IMG/VR virus record: IMGVR_UViG_3300008117_000170
Coordinates: 1-38,188 of that record
Reading direction: 5' to 3' (one strand)
DNA: 38,188 nucleotides
Source: a virus
In this document: positions 17,224 to 27,363 of the stretch, piece after piece
Layout of the letters: each line of letters starts with the position of its first letter
Numbering within the stretch: the stretch's first letter is position 1
Notes under the pieces: generated by a model
The model's input: the letters and a program-made list of their open reading frames with translations, nothing else
Told to the model about the DNA's origin: nothing
Database searches by the model: none
Made by a program: the position numbers and the translations under genes

Positions 17224-20200
17224 TGGCTAAAAAGTATCTATGTCCACCACCAGCGTCAACAGGTTCAGCAACCTTTTCCGATGATTTAGTCGGGTTTCAA
17301 TTAGTTGCAGGAGGAGGACTTACGCAAGGAAACTTTCAATATACAAGTGCGATATTTGAAAAAAATAATAGAACTTTTGATACTGGTGTTTTTTCGCAAC
17401 CTTTTAATTTAGAAAACCTACAGATAGAAAGTATCGAACAAAATAAGTTATTAATAGAAAAAAACTTTAAGGTATTCCCTAATTTTGATTTATCACAAAT
17501 AACAAGTTTCAGCCTATATGGTTCTTTAAGTAAAAGACTAGCAACATCAGTAACAAAGATAATCAATTTTTTTCCAGCGGCGTTACAAATAGATAAGTTT
17601 AATTATAATCAAACTAGTGGTGCGACCGCTTACAATATCACTTACAATTCAATAGAAAATTATACAACATTCGATGTTAGTGTTAGTTTTCTAAAAAATC
17701 CATTTGGTATTGATTATAGCTCAAATGCCGCAAACAACTTAAAAACTATGCCGATGTCGGTTAGTCCACTTAGAGATTTAACAAATGGTTATGAAAAATA
17801 TTCATTATTTTTCACTGATTTTATTAATGAATACAATATAATTGATTTTGAACCAAGTCAAACATTAACTGCAGGTACATTAACTTTCACAGTTTTAGGT
17901 AACCCATTTTCATCCGAAACACAATCAGTTAGAACATTAATTATAAAACCAAATAAAATAAAAACCGAACAATCGTTCAAAGAAGATTTTGATTATGTTG
18001 AACAGTTTTTATTAAACAGAAACACATTACCTCTTTATACTTCACAGTTTTCGTATCCCGATTACGACTCAAACGGTATTTACACCCAGTATGTTGATAA
18101 TTTAACCTGGGCTACTGATGGTTTTTGGAATTTAGATATAAGAACGGCGTTATTTGATACGTACCTTGAAAAACTACAAAATATTGGTGAAAAAATAGAT
18201 GAGTTCAAAACTAATTTAATAAGTAGATTTTTAGTTTCGGGTTCGTTAAAAGAATTTGATACTATTGATCAAAAGTTAGAGAAAGTCTTACAAATTTATG
18301 GTAGAAGTTTCGATGAAACTAAGAAGTTCATAGATGCTCTTGGACACATGACATCTGTTAACTATATTGTGGGTGACGACATCCCTTCACAACTTTTAGT
18401 TAATTTAGCGAAAACCTTAGGACTAGATACAAAAATATCGCCAATTAATAATGATGATTTATTAAATAGTTTATTTAATACATCTACCGAACAACTTTAT
18501 CAAGGACAAGTAAAACCATTAACACCATTAGAACTTAATTATCAATATTACAGAAATCTAATACTAAATGCCGCCTTTTTATTCAAGTCAAAAGGAACAA
18601 GAAAATCAATAGAATATATTTTAAGAATGGTTGGAGCACCAGAACAACTTATAGAATTTAATGAATATATTTATATTGCGGATAAAAAAATATCAATTGA
18701 AGAATTTGAAACAAAATATGCAACTATTGAGTCATCAGGATCCATTTATATTGGTACTCCGGCCTTTAATCCTGATGTGACTTACTCACTTTATGGGACT
18801 CAATATACATCATATACAGTAAATGGTCAGTTAATTTTTACAGATTTAAGAGCAAACGATTACCCAATTGATACTGACACAGGATACCCATATAAACCTG
18901 ATAATACTGAAGATTATTTCTTTCAAAAAGGTGCTGGTTGGTTTGAAAGAACACCAGAACACATATCACCTGAGGTTATTAATGAAGAACTTTCTGACTT
19001 TAGTTTGAACCCTGCGATTATTAGAACAAAGTATAGTCCATTCACTTACGGACAAGATTATTTAGATAGATACCAAAATTTTCCATTATTAAATATTGGT
19101 TATAGATTGACTAAAACTGTGGATAATGTGAAAGCATGGAATTCACAAAAAGTTGGACTTAGAACTAACACTACAAACATGACCGAAACTAATTATGAAG
19201 TTCTAAATGAAAACTTAGTGATTAATTCAAAAAATATGGAATTATACCTAAACATGGGTCAAGGTATAACATACGATATTTGGGAATCTTCAGTTAATTA
19301 TAACTACCCAATACCAAATACAGGATTAACAACACCATACCCTTCACCGGGACTTAATGATTGGACAGTAATTAATCCTAAACCTAATCAGAAAACATTT
19401 TTTGAGTTTGCTCAAACTTTTTACAATAATATGATTAATGTAAGAAATAGACAAACTATTTCAGATGGTAAAACAGGAGGTTACCCAACACTACAATCAA
19501 TATTTTGGAGATACCTTCAATCTGAAGAAACAGTAGGTATTCCAAATAACAAGTTCACATATCAAAAAATGATAGACTTTACTCTTGGTTTGGGTGATTA
19601 TTGGGTTAGATTAGTTGAACAATTCGTACCGGCAACAACTCTTTGGTTAACGGGACAAAAATTTGATAATTCTATATTTCATAGACAGAAAGTTGTTTGG
19701 AGAAGACAAAGAGGTTGTGTATTTATTGCCGGTAGTAGACTTAACAGTGACTGTCTACAATGTACGTATAATGGAGAACCATATGCTTATGATTGTATAG
19801 ACCAAACAACATCTTGTTCTATACCATTTTTTGAACCAGCCAATGTTCTTAGTTTGAAAATACAAGATGTTTTGGCTTCTAGTGGTTATACAACACCACA
19901 GTGTGATACATCAACAGTTGTTTCTAGATGGTATGTTAATCTTAGATTACAAGATATTATTACATCTACTGAAGAGGCACTAGTAAATGGTAATTTTTAT
20001 ACAGGTTATGGTCCTTTTGCTTTGGATATAAACACAGGAATACCGTTGACATATTCTCAAGTGTTGAGTGCGATAGATAGTCAATTACAAAATATTTACC
20101 AATTTGGACTTAATTATTACATAAGTGGTGGTAATCTTATAGTAAGTAACTCTACTTGTTACGACAACTTTACAAATAAACGACTTAAACTATATATTGG

Positions 20201-20228
20201 TTTAGAAATAGAAATTAATTGTAACTAA
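17223..20228 (+). CDS. Large baseplate/tail protein with a gpI-like segment, 1001 aa
   Basis: The middle (about residues 330-480) is helical and includes [30 protein letters not shown]. That resembles the KGT-x-x-[AS]IE-x-x-LR segment of P2 gpI-type tail proteins and many T4-like baseplate proteins. The C-terminal ~170 residues are cysteine-rich after a basic [11 protein letters not shown] motif (nine Cys, with CLQC and CYDN), suggesting disulfides or metal binding at the tail periphery. It is coupled to its neighbours on both sides by one-base overlaps (TAATG) and directly precedes the fibre cassette. It may therefore be the baseplate piece on which fibres are mounted. That role is inferred. 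Confidence 0.6.
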   Translation: MAKKYLCPPPASTGSATFSDDLVGFQLVAGGGLTQGNFQYTSAIFEKNNRTFDTGVFSQPFNLENLQIESIEQNKLLIEKNFKVFPNFDLSQITSFSLYGSLSKRLATSVTKIINFFPAALQIDKFNYNQTSGATAYNITYNSIENYTTFDVSVSFLKNPFGIDYSSNAANNLKTMPMSVSPLRDLTNGYEKYSLFFTDFINEYNIIDFEPSQTLTAGTLTFTVLGNPFSSETQSVRTLIIKPNKIKTEQSFKEDFDYVEQFLLNRNTLPLYTSQFSYPDYDSNGIYTQYVDNLTWATDGFWNLDIRTALFDTYLEKLQNIGEKIDEFKTNLISRFLVSGSLKEFDTIDQKLEKVLQIYGRSFDETKKFIDALGHMTSVNYIVGDDIPSQLLVNLAKTLGLDTKISPINNDDLLNSLFNTSTEQLYQGQVKPLTPLELNYQYYRNLILNAAFLFKSKGTRKSIEYILRMVGAPEQLIEFNEYIYIADKKISIEEFETKYATIESSGSIYIGTPAFNPDVTYSLYGTQYTSYTVNGQLIFTDLRANDYPIDTDTGYPYKPDNTEDYFFQKGAGWFERTPEHISPEVINEELSDFSLNPAIIRTKYSPFTYGQDYLDRYQNFPLLNIGYRLTKTVDNVKAWNSQKVGLRTNTTNMTETNYEVLNENLVINSKNMELYLNMGQGITYDIWESSVNYNYPIPNTGLTTPYPSPGLNDWTVINPKPNQKTFFEFAQTFYNNMINVRNRQTISDGKTGGYPTLQSIFWRYLQSEETVGIPNNKFTYQKMIDFTLGLGDYWVRLVEQFVPATTLWLTGQKFDNSIFHRQKVVWRRQRGCVFIAGSRLNSDCLQCTYNGEPYAYDCIDQTTSCSIPFFEPANVLSLKIQDVLASSGYTTPQCDTSTVVSRWYVNLRLQDIITSTEEALVNGNFYTGYGPFALDINTGIPLTYSQVLSAIDSQLQNIYQFGLNYYISGGNLIVSNSTCYDNFTNKRLKLYIGLEIEINCN

Positions 20229-22993
20229 TGGCTTGTATTACCGGTTTTACTTCAGGAGGTTATTATCAATACACAGGATGTTGTGGTGATATACAAACAG
20301 GTTTTGCTACTGGAATTTTAGACGTATGTATAGATGCAACACATTCAGCATCTACTATAGGTATTATTTATGATACTGCAAGTACTTGTACGGTTGATTG
20401 TAGTCAAGGACCATTAGATTATTCTTTTTCACTAAGCGGTATTTGTGGTTCAGCAACAGGAAAAGTGGTAATAACACCTACCGGAGGTATACCACCATAC
20501 ACTATAGATCCAATAACACCTACAGGATCAACACTAACAGCACAAACAAGTTCATCGGCAATTACATTTACGGGTTTAACTGGTGGAACTTATGTTTTTA
20601 GATTGAATGATTCACAAAGTATTACTAACAATGAATTATTTATAAATGTAAATGTAACGGGTTGTTTTACTGCGGAAATATACAATACAAGTGGCACAAC
20701 ATGTGGTTCTGATAATGGTAGTTTTTTTGTTACTGCAACTACAAATAATCCGCCATTTAATTTAATACTTTATAGTGGGGGCACAAACTTTGTTAGTACA
20801 GTAACCACAACAGCTTTTCCTTATCAATATACAAATTTACCTGTTGGTATTTTTGACGTATTAGTTTATGATTCTGGTTTTGCAAGTGCTAGAACACAAA
20901 ACGTTATTATAAGTGCGAGTACGGGAATAGATTATGGTTTTTGGATTATAAACGCTGGTACATGTGTAATTGATGGAGGAAAGATTGCAATAACAGGTAT
21001 TACGGGAACTGGACCATACACATATAGTTGGGAAGACTCCCAAGGTAATGTATTGAGTCAAACATCTCAGTTGATAACAGGTTTAACCGCCGGAAATTAT
21101 ACAGCAACTGTTACCGATTATTATGGTTGTCAAGAAACAAAAGTGGCGTCCGTAGGTACTGCTAACCCTATAAGTTTATTAGGTATAGTACCAACACCAC
21201 CATCTTGTTTTGTATCAGATGGTTCTTTACAGTTCACAATGGCGGGTGGGGTGTTACCTTATTTCTACTCCGCAAATACTGGGTATGTTGGAACAACTTT
21301 ATCAAATACTTTTACAATACCTAATTTACCTGCAGGTAATTACACAGTTATAGTAAAAGATGCTAACTTTTGTCAAACTACAGTCACCGCGACTTTAAGT
21401 AGTGTAAACGCCTTCAATGTCGTTAGTAATAATATAACTAACACACAGTGTAATCAGTTAGGATCAATTCAAACGCAAATATCAGGACTAATTGGTTTTT
21501 ATAATTACTCAGTATCAGGATTAACTTCAGGTTTGAATTTAACAACATTTACACAAGACCAAAACATAACATTTAATAATTTAGTTGCTGACACTTACCT
21601 TTTAACTATATCAGGAGAAAGTAGTGGTTGTGTTTATACTGAAAACTTAATAGTTGATAATCAAGATAAGTTCAGTGTAAATGTTAATATTACAGGTGCT
21701 ACTTGTGGATCGGCTTCTGGTATTGCGTTAATAAATGTAGGTACTGGTTATACAGGACAATTAACGTATGATTTGAGTAATGGTTTAACAAGTGGTTTGA
21801 TTGGTTTAAGTTCATTTACCTTTAATACATTAGCTCCTTCAAATTACATTATTACAGTTACTGACTCTGACGGATGCTCTATTTCAAGAACATTTACAAT
21901 TGGACAAGGAAGTTCATTGAATTCGACAGTATTTGCTAATAACTGTACTAATGGTAATAATGGGTCCGCTAATGTTCTTATTTTTGATGGGTCACCACCA
22001 TTCACATACCAATGGAGTAATAACACACCTGCGGGTACAACAGGATCCACCGCTAGTAATTTATCAGGAGGAAGTTACTCTGTTTTAGTTACTGATAATA
22101 GTGGTTGTACAAACCAATTATTATTCAATATTACTTGTAATAGTAATCAAGTTACAGGTACTTCATATTTTTCTATTTGTAGTTCAGACTTTACAACAAC
22201 AACAGGAACTAAAAGAGGTATAAGTGAAATGATATTTGAAGGTTTTTACGATTTAACAACAGGTTATACAGGTTGTGTTTTATCTTCTGTAAATTTAGAA
22301 TGTGAAATTATAATAAATGGTAGTGCTTATACACAAACATTTTTTATAACTAATGATGCTACATGGCAATCAACAATTGAGTCAATACTTTCATCAATAC
22401 CTGAGGTTGGATCGTACTCTGTTAATTTACTTAACAATACATTAACAATTCAGTCTGAGTGTATTGATGGAGTAAATTCATTAAATGATAACTCATTTAG
22501 TTTAAACTTAAATATCGATTACGTTATAGATTGTATAGGTATTGCTCCAACACCTACACCTAGCCCAACACCAACGCCTAGTCCAACACCAACAGCAACA
22601 CCAACGCCTAGTCCAACACCAACAGCAACACCTACACCAACAGCAACACCTACGCCTAGTCCAACACCTAGTCCAACATCAACACCTAGCCCAACTAATG
22701 TTAACTATAGATGGTACAAGAATGGGTATTTTTCATATTATTCAAGCGATCCATCAGTTTGTACAACAACTGGATGCGGGACATCATTTTACACATCAAC
22801 ACCAACAATAACTGTTGGAACCATAATTTATGTTAACAGTACACTAACAACACCTGTTGTAGGTATAAACATCGGAGCCGCGAACGGAGGTCTTGGTAGA
22901 TGTTATTTATCAAATGATTGTCCAATCGTTGGAACAAGATATGTTGCACAAGTAAATGGTTCAGGTCAGGTTACTAATGTATATCAGTGTTAA
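20228..22993 (+). CDS. SprB-repeat tail adhesin with a Pro-Thr linker, 921 aa
   Basis: Predicted virion adhesin. After a Cys-rich N-terminus (about 1-70), about seven SprB-like/PKD-like repeats of ~80 residues run from ~73 to ~637. Each has the pattern C-x-x-x-x-G-x-[IV]-x-[IV] ... PPYTYSW ... [13 protein letters not shown]-x-x-GC; the best copies are the third, fourth and seventh. A globular domain follows (about 638-773), then a 50-residue PTPTPSPT linker (774-823) and a C-terminal domain beginning [14 protein letters not shown] that resembles the C-terminus of the 531-aa protein at 28205. No secretion signal is present, as expected for a virion protein. SprB repeats are known from flavobacterial gliding adhesins. 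The gene is coupled to the upstream baseplate gene (TAATG). Confidence 0.75.
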   Translation: MACITGFTSGGYYQYTGCCGDIQTGFATGILDVCIDATHSASTIGIIYDTASTCTVDCSQGPLDYSFSLSGICGSATGKVVITPTGGIPPYTIDPITPTGSTLTAQTSSSAITFTGLTGGTYVFRLNDSQSITNNELFINVNVTGCFTAEIYNTSGTTCGSDNGSFFVTATTNNPPFNLILYSGGTNFVSTVTTTAFPYQYTNLPVGIFDVLVYDSGFASARTQNVIISASTGIDYGFWIINAGTCVIDGGKIAITGITGTGPYTYSWEDSQGNVLSQTSQLITGLTAGNYTATVTDYYGCQETKVASVGTANPISLLGIVPTPPSCFVSDGSLQFTMAGGVLPYFYSANTGYVGTTLSNTFTIPNLPAGNYTVIVKDANFCQTTVTATLSSVNAFNVVSNNITNTQCNQLGSIQTQISGLIGFYNYSVSGLTSGLNLTTFTQDQNITFNNLVADTYLLTISGESSGCVYTENLIVDNQDKFSVNVNITGATCGSASGIALINVGTGYTGQLTYDLSNGLTSGLIGLSSFTFNTLAPSNYIITVTDSDGCSISRTFTIGQGSSLNSTVFANNCTNGNNGSANVLIFDGSPPFTYQWSNNTPAGTTGSTASNLSGGSYSVLVTDNSGCTNQLLFNITCNSNQVTGTSYFSICSSDFTTTTGTKRGISEMIFEGFYDLTTGYTGCVLSSVNLECEIIINGSAYTQTFFITNDATWQSTIESILSSIPEVGSYSVNLLNNTLTIQSECIDGVNSLNDNSFSLNLNIDYVIDCIGIAPTPTPSPTPTPSPTPTATPTPSPTPTATPTPTATPTPSPTPSPTSTPSPTNVNYRWYKNGYFSYYSSDPSVCTTTGCGTSFYTSTPTITVGTIIYVNSTLTTPVVGINIGAANGGLGRCYLSNDCPIVGTRYVAQVNGSGQVTNVYQC
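22547..22696 (+). repeat. Hexamer-type repeats encoding a Pro-Thr/Ser linker
   Basis: 150 bases of degenerate 6-bp units (CCAACA/CCTACA/CCTAGT) encode 50 residues alternating Pro with Thr, Ser or Ala. Because the unit is 6 bp, slippage changes length without breaking frame. Confidence 0.9.
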
Positions 22994-22996
22994 AAA

Positions 22997-23284
22997 ATGC
23001 CATATTCAATAGACATAACAGGAGTATCAGGTGGAACACCACCAATAACTTTCTATGCTTGTGATGAGTATGGTAATAACTGTACACTTTTAGGTACAAC
23101 ACCTGCTGTCTACATACTACCGCCACTTTTACAAACTGCAACTACGATTATGATACAATCTGTAGATAGTACAGGATGTATCTACTTCAAAATAATTTCT
23201 TGTCAAGAAGAAACTTACATAATATTAACAGAACTTGGAGATTTCTTAACAACAGAAGGTGGTGATACTTTGGTTTTCTTTTAA
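22997..23284 (+). CDS. Small fibre-associated protein A, 95 aa
   Basis: One of three related ~95-aa proteins in the window (others at 23302 and 29803). It opens with a strand, then a [GT]G-T-x-P-[IYL]-x-[IF]-x-x-C motif (SGGTPPITFYACDEYGNNC) and a DSTGCIYFKI motif. It ends ILTELGDFLTTEGGDTLVFF, a tail style common in phage structural proteins. The fold is probably a small Ig/jelly-roll unit with a disulfide. It starts 3 bases after the SprB-repeat gene. A fibre cap, adaptor or chaperone role is a guess from its conserved place before the long fibre gene. Confidence 0.65.
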   Translation: MPYSIDITGVSGGTPPITFYACDEYGNNCTLLGTTPAVYILPPLLQTATTIMIQSVDSTGCIYFKIISCQEETYIILTELGDFLTTEGGDTLVFF

Positions 23285-23290
23285 TATCTC

Positions 23291-23298
23291 TATTTATA
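23291..23298 (+). promoter_or_regulatory. TATTTATA motif before small protein B
   Basis: CTATTTATAAAT in the 17-base gap; it ends 3 bases before the ATG. Exact core match. If it is a -10-like element, transcription would have to start at or inside the start codon, so the spacing matters for its interpretation. Confidence 0.35.
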
Positions 23299-23301
23299 AA
23301 T

Positions 23302-23589
23302 ATGATAGTACAAATTACAGGAGATACGGGTGGAACTGAACCGTATGATATATTTTTATGTGACCCCAATAATTCTAATTGTTTTTACATATCTGGACTT
23401 ACAACAATTCCAGGAACTGTTTACATAAATACTAGTACTTATTTTCCAAATGAAACTTTTCTTTACCTTAGAATAGTTGATAACTCAGGATGTGTTTATC
23501 AAGCACAAATAGACTGCGGAATACAAAAGGCTTTCCAAGATTTAGTATTCTTTAATTTTATGGATGGAGTCGGGTATATTTTCCAATAA
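23302..23589 (+). CDS. Small fibre-associated protein B, 95 aa
   Basis: Paralogue of the preceding small protein and closer still to the one at 29803. All three share a T/G-rich first strand, P-x-[DN]-I-[FW]-L-C-D near residue 20, a [DS]-[NS]-[AS]-GC centre and similar length. This copy ends AFQDLVFFNFMDGVGYIFQ, whereas the 29803 protein ends QFQDGDIFEFMDGDNYDFQ, a shared F-x-FMDG-x-x-Y-x-FQ terminus. Both of these stand immediately before a long fibre gene with a conserved N-terminus. The pairing suggests they bind that fibre or its attachment domain. Confidence 0.7.
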   Translation: MIVQITGDTGGTEPYDIFLCDPNNSNCFYISGLTTIPGTVYINTSTYFPNETFLYLRIVDNSGCVYQAQIDCGIQKAFQDLVFFNFMDGVGYIFQ

Positions 23590-23593
23590 ATAA

Positions 23594-23601
23594 TATTTAT
23601 A
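23594..23601 (+). promoter_or_regulatory. TATTTATA motif before the 825-aa fibre gene
   Basis: AATATTTATAAAATAAAG in the 21-base gap, 9 bases before the ATG. Exact core and AAAT extension. Confidence 0.4.
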
Positions 23602-23610
23602 AAATAAAGT

Positions 23611-26088
23611 ATGCCAACATATCAATTACTTACTGACAGAACATTAGCACAAGCGTCGGCAATAACACCAACGACATTAATACATATTGTTACAACAGGT
23701 GATACTTCACAAAATAGTGCAGGATCTTCTTACAAGGCACAATTAGGACAATTAGTTGGGTTATTTAGTGGGTCTTCAAATACTTTAGTAACGGGTGGAA
23801 CTTATTCTGCTGGTACAATTACATTTACAAATAACACAGGTGGCACGTTTAACGTAACAGGTTTAACAACAGGTTCTACTACAACAGTTAGTGGTGACTT
23901 TTTACCATTAAGTGGAGGAACTGTGAGTGGAGCAACAAACTTTACAAATGGACTAACCGCAAATACTTTTTCTGCTAGTTCAATTTTTGTTAATGGTGTT
24001 CAGATTACAGGCGATACTTTTGTTACGGGAGGAACATTTTTAATTAACACTTTAACATTTACAAATAATCAAGGAAATACTTTCCAAATAACAGGAATAA
24101 CATCATCAGGAACTACTTTTACTGGCGGATCAGGTAATTGTATAACTGATTTATATGTGGAAAACATTCATGGGTGTACTTCAGCCATAACTATTTATGA
24201 TTCCATTAAATCTTCTGGATCAACAGTAACAAATCAAGAACTTGCATTATCTTATGGTATTAGAACATCGGCAACAACAAGTGCGAGCACCGCATTAAAT
24301 TATGAGACAAGGGCTTCAGGGGTTGGATCATTAGCTCAAGGTGCAAATACTTGGGCGTCAAATATCGCATCACATGCAGAAGGAGTATATAGTGTTGCTT
24401 CAGGTATTGGTTCACATTCAGAAGGAGGTTTTAATATTGGTGTAACTATCTACTCAGGAGGTACAGCATCGGGTAGAGGGTCACATGCTGAAGGTGCTTT
24501 GACATTTGCAACTGGTAATGGTTCACACGCCGAAGGGTTTGCAACACTTGCATCAGGTAGAGGTGCTCATGCCGAGGGTGGATATTACGGCGATTCTGTT
24601 TTTTCTGGAGGAACCGCAATAGGTAATGGTTCACACGCCGAGGGAGTGAGTACTATTGCTCAAGGTGTTGGTTCACACGCTGAAGGTTATATAACAACAA
24701 GTTTTGGTACTGGTTCACACGCTGAAGGGTCAGGAACAACCGCTTACGGTAGTTACTCACACTCAGCAGGTGCTTCAACATATGCAAAAGGAAATTATCA
24801 AAGTGTAATTGGTATGTTTAATTTAACCGCTGACACAACTGAAGGTGCCTTTATAATAGGTAATGGAACAAGTGATTTAAATAGAAGTAATTTACTCTTT
24901 GCCGGAGGAAATCAAGTTAATATTTCAGGAAATTTAAATGTTAGTGGAGGAACAAGTGTTAATTGGTTTAGTGGTGATACATCCACAGACATGTTAAGAA
25001 TCACACAAGCGGGTTCAGGTAATGCTTTTGTTGTTGAGGATTCCACAAATCTTGATTCATCACGTTTTGTTATAACATCTAATGGTTCCGTTGGTATAGG
25101 TGCTACAGGAGCAACCGCATTATTAGATATTAGGGCTCAAGATAATTTATCGGGAACGTTTTCATTAAGAATTAGAAATAGTACAAATACTTCTAATTAT
25201 TTAGTCGTTAATAATGTTGGTGACGTTTATAATAATGGAAATGGTGGGATATCATCAAATACATTTTTTGGTGAAGATGTTGGTAGAAATTCGGTGAGTG
25301 TTGCTGGTGGTAATAGTTCTTTTGGTTTAAAAAGTTTAAGTTCTAATAGTACTGGATTTTATAATTCGTCATTTGGATCTTACAGTATGAGTGCAAACAC
25401 CACTGGTAGATTTAGTTGCTCGTTTGGGTATGAAAGTTTATTTAATCACACTATAGGTCAATTTAATAATGCATTTGGATACGGGGCATTATATTCAAAC
25501 ACTAACGGACAATCAAATAATGGATTTGGTACAAATACTTTATATAGAAATATTTCAGGAACAAATAATTCCGCATTTGGTGGATCTGCTTTATTTTCAA
25601 ACATCACAGGAAATAGTAATACGGCCTTTGGAGATAATAGTTTGAATAATTTAGAAAATGGTTCAAATAATGCCGCTATTGGTCATACTGCTGGTTCATT
25701 TAGACAAGGGTCACTTAATACTTTAACGGCATCAACAGACTCTATATTTATTGGATACGATTCAAGAGCTAGTGGAAATAACCAAACAAATCAAATCGTT
25801 ATAGGTACTGGTACGGTCGGATTAGGTAGTAATACTACGGTTATTGGTAACTCATCGACGACATTATTTAGACCATATGGGAACGTTTTGGTTGATGGTA
25901 GTTTAACTGCAACTACAATATCCGCAACAACGACAACTACAAACACAATTATAATATCTAATCCATACATACCAACGGGTTCTACCGACCCTTCTGGTGT
26001 TGTAGGTACTATAAGTTGGAGCGGAAACACTATGTATTTAAGAAATTCGACAGAATGGGTAAGATTTACAGGTGAAACTTCTTGGTAA
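23611..26088 (+). CDS. Long trimeric-type tail fibre with two beta-repeat stalks, 825 aa
   Basis: Predicted receptor-binding fibre. Residues about 8-50 (LTDRTLAQASAITPTTLIHIV ... SSYKAQL) match the N-terminus of the 607-aa fibre at 30113 and are probably the attachment domain. Residues ~254-387 hold nine SHAEG-type motifs (SHAEG, SHSEG, AHAEG), the pattern of YadA-like head repeats that form a left-handed trimeric beta-roll. Residues 568-691 hold seven 17-residue repeats of the form SAFGGSALFSNITGNSN. Between them is a GSVGIGATGATALLDI segment common in fibre shafts. The C-terminus is short (STEWVRFTGETSW), and I see no S74 autoproteolytic chaperone. Follows small protein B. Confidence 0.8.
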   Translation: MPTYQLLTDRTLAQASAITPTTLIHIVTTGDTSQNSAGSSYKAQLGQLVGLFSGSSNTLVTGGTYSAGTITFTNNTGGTFNVTGLTTGSTTTVSGDFLPLSGGTVSGATNFTNGLTANTFSASSIFVNGVQITGDTFVTGGTFLINTLTFTNNQGNTFQITGITSSGTTFTGGSGNCITDLYVENIHGCTSAITIYDSIKSSGSTVTNQELALSYGIRTSATTSASTALNYETRASGVGSLAQGANTWASNIASHAEGVYSVASGIGSHSEGGFNIGVTIYSGGTASGRGSHAEGALTFATGNGSHAEGFATLASGRGAHAEGGYYGDSVFSGGTAIGNGSHAEGVSTIAQGVGSHAEGYITTSFGTGSHAEGSGTTAYGSYSHSAGASTYAKGNYQSVIGMFNLTADTTEGAFIIGNGTSDLNRSNLLFAGGNQVNISGNLNVSGGTSVNWFSGDTSTDMLRITQAGSGNAFVVEDSTNLDSSRFVITSNGSVGIGATGATALLDIRAQDNLSGTFSLRIRNSTNTSNYLVVNNVGDVYNNGNGGISSNTFFGEDVGRNSVSVAGGNSSFGLKSLSSNSTGFYNSSFGSYSMSANTTGRFSCSFGYESLFNHTIGQFNNAFGYGALYSNTNGQSNNGFGTNTLYRNISGTNNSAFGGSALFSNITGNSNTAFGDNSLNNLENGSNNAAIGHTAGSFRQGSLNTLTASTDSIFIGYDSRASGNNQTNQIVIGTGTVGLGSNTTVIGNSSTTLFRPYGNVLVDGSLTATTISATTTTTNTIIISNPYIPTGSTDPSGVVGTISWSGNTMYLRNSTEWVRFTGETSW
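24370..24771 (+). repeat. SHAEG-type YadA-like repeats in the fibre
   Basis: Nine degenerate units spaced 14-26 codons apart, with a TCACA(C/T)GC(T/C)GAAGG-like DNA core. They encode the left-handed beta-roll signature within the 825-aa fibre. They are coding repeats, not a CRISPR array. Confidence 0.85.
25312..25683 (+). repeat. Seven 17-codon (51-bp) tandem repeats in the fibre
   Basis: Seven consecutive units of exactly 17 residues, consensus [SN]-[AS]-F-G-x-x-[AS]-L-x-x-N-[TI]-x-G-x-x-N, followed by a partial eighth (AAIG). The exact period suggests a regular beta-helix stalk. Confidence 0.85.
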
Positions 26089-26092
26089 AGTT

Positions 26093-26100
26093 TATTTATA
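26093..26100 (+). promoter_or_regulatory. TATTTATA motif before the glycosyltransferase gene
   Basis: GTTTATTTATAGAATTTTTTT, 24 bases before the ATG, with the same TATAGAAT extension as the doubled site at 4785-4815. Confidence 0.4.
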
Positions 26101-26124
26101 GAATTTTTTTAATAAGATTACTAT

Positions 26125-27363
26125 ATGAAAATATTTGTTCAAATAGCATCATATAGGGATCCAGAACTTTTACCAACAATTAATTCTTGTAATGAAAATG
26201 CTAAAAATCCAAATAATTTAGTTTTTGGTATTTGTAGACAATTTCATCCTGATGATAAGTTTGATAATTTATCTGAATTTGAAAATGATGAAAGATTCAA
26301 AATTATAAATATACCACATCAAGAATCAAGAGGAGTTTGTTGGGCCCGTAACCAAGTTCAACAATTATATAGTAACGAAGAGTATACCTTACAAATTGAT
26401 TCTCATATGAGATTTGAAAAAAATTGGGATGAAACACTAATTCGTATGATCAAAGAATTACAGAATTATGGTGTACCAAAACCACTTTTAACAGGATATG
26501 TACCATCATATGACCCAAATAATGAACCAAACGGTAGAGTCAATGTTCCTTGGAGAATGGTATTTGATAAATTCATACCTGAAGGCGCAGTTTTCTTTTT
26601 ACCTGAAACAATACCTAATTGGTCAGAAATTAATACTCCAATACCGTCAAGATTCTATTCTGCTCATTTTTGTTTTACTCTTGGTCAGTTTAGTAAAGAA
26701 GTACAACACAATCCTAATTTTTATTTTCATGGAGAAGAAATTTCTATTGCTGTTAGAGCATTTACACACGGTTATGATTTGTTCCACCCACATAGGGTGG
26801 TTGTTTGGCATGAATACACAAGAAACGGTAGGGTTAAACAATGGGACGATGATAAAGATTGGTGGAGAATGAATGAAAAGTCACATCTACTAAATAGAAA
26901 ATTATTTGGTATGGACGGTGAGACACAAGAAGGTCATGATGGTGAATATGGTTTAGGAAACGTTAGAACTTTAAGGGATTATGAAAAATATGCCGGAATT
27001 CTTTTTGAGAAAAGAGCGGTTCAAGATTATACGTTAGAAAAAAAATACCCACCTAATCCTGATTATGAAAATGAAATTGAATGGGTAAACAGTTTTTCAA
27101 AGACATTTACAAATTGTATAGATCTTGACCTAAAAGAATTTACAGAAAAAGATTATGATTTTTGGGCGGTAACTTATCATGACGAAAACGGTCATGAAAT
27201 TTTTAGACAAGACTGCGATGAAAATGAAATTAAATCTTTTTTTTCTAATAATAATATAAAAATTTGTAGGACATTTTTAACTACAAGAACACCAAAATCT
27301 TGGTCAGTATGGGTACACTCTAAATCAAAAGAATGGATAAAACAGTATAAAGGTGAGATATGA
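26125..27363 (+). CDS. GlcNAc-transferase-like glycosyltransferase (PF11397 type), 412 aa
   Basis: The N-terminal domain fits the GlcNAc family that includes the Skp1 hydroxyproline GlcNAc-transferase of Dictyostelium (GT60). It begins IFVQIASYRDPELLPTINSC, followed by GICRQ, ARNQVQQLY and the DxH metal-binding motif in QIDSHMRF (D92, H94). Later FHGEEISIAVRAFTHGYDLFHP (about residues 202-223) is also typical. The final ~100 residues are a separate acidic/aromatic domain of unknown role. No membrane segment is seen, so it should act in the host cytoplasm on a nucleotide-sugar donor. It overlaps the next gene by 4 bases (ATGA). The acceptor is unknown; its position inside the fibre region suggests fibre or host-surface modification. 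Confidence 0.75.
   Translation: MKIFVQIASYRDPELLPTINSCNENAKNPNNLVFGICRQFHPDDKFDNLSEFENDERFKIINIPHQESRGVCWARNQVQQLYSNEEYTLQIDSHMRFEKNWDETLIRMIKELQNYGVPKPLLTGYVPSYDPNNEPNGRVNVPWRMVFDKFIPEGAVFFLPETIPNWSEINTPIPSRFYSAHFCFTLGQFSKEVQHNPNFYFHGEEISIAVRAFTHGYDLFHPHRVVVWHEYTRNGRVKQWDDDKDWWRMNEKSHLLNRKLFGMDGETQEGHDGEYGLGNVRTLRDYEKYAGILFEKRAVQDYTLEKKYPPNPDYENEIEWVNSFSKTFTNCIDLDLKEFTEKDYDFWAVTYHDENGHEIFRQDCDENEIKSFFSNNNIKICRTFLTTRTPKSWSVWVHSKSKEWIKQYKGEI

Noticed and set aside
22542-22811. A Gln/His/Leu-rich frame over the Pro-Thr repeat
   Set aside because: Alternative reading of the hexamer repeat; the Pro-Thr frame is continuous with the adhesin on both sides.
24370-25683. Regularly spaced DNA repeats that could suggest a CRISPR array
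   Set aside because: Units are degenerate, contiguous in the reading frame and encode known beta-repeat patterns; there are no unique spacers between identical direct repeats.
26498-26872. A 124-aa plus-strand frame inside the glycosyltransferase gene
   Set aside because: Shadow frame; the glycosyltransferase frame carries clear motifs throughout this interval.
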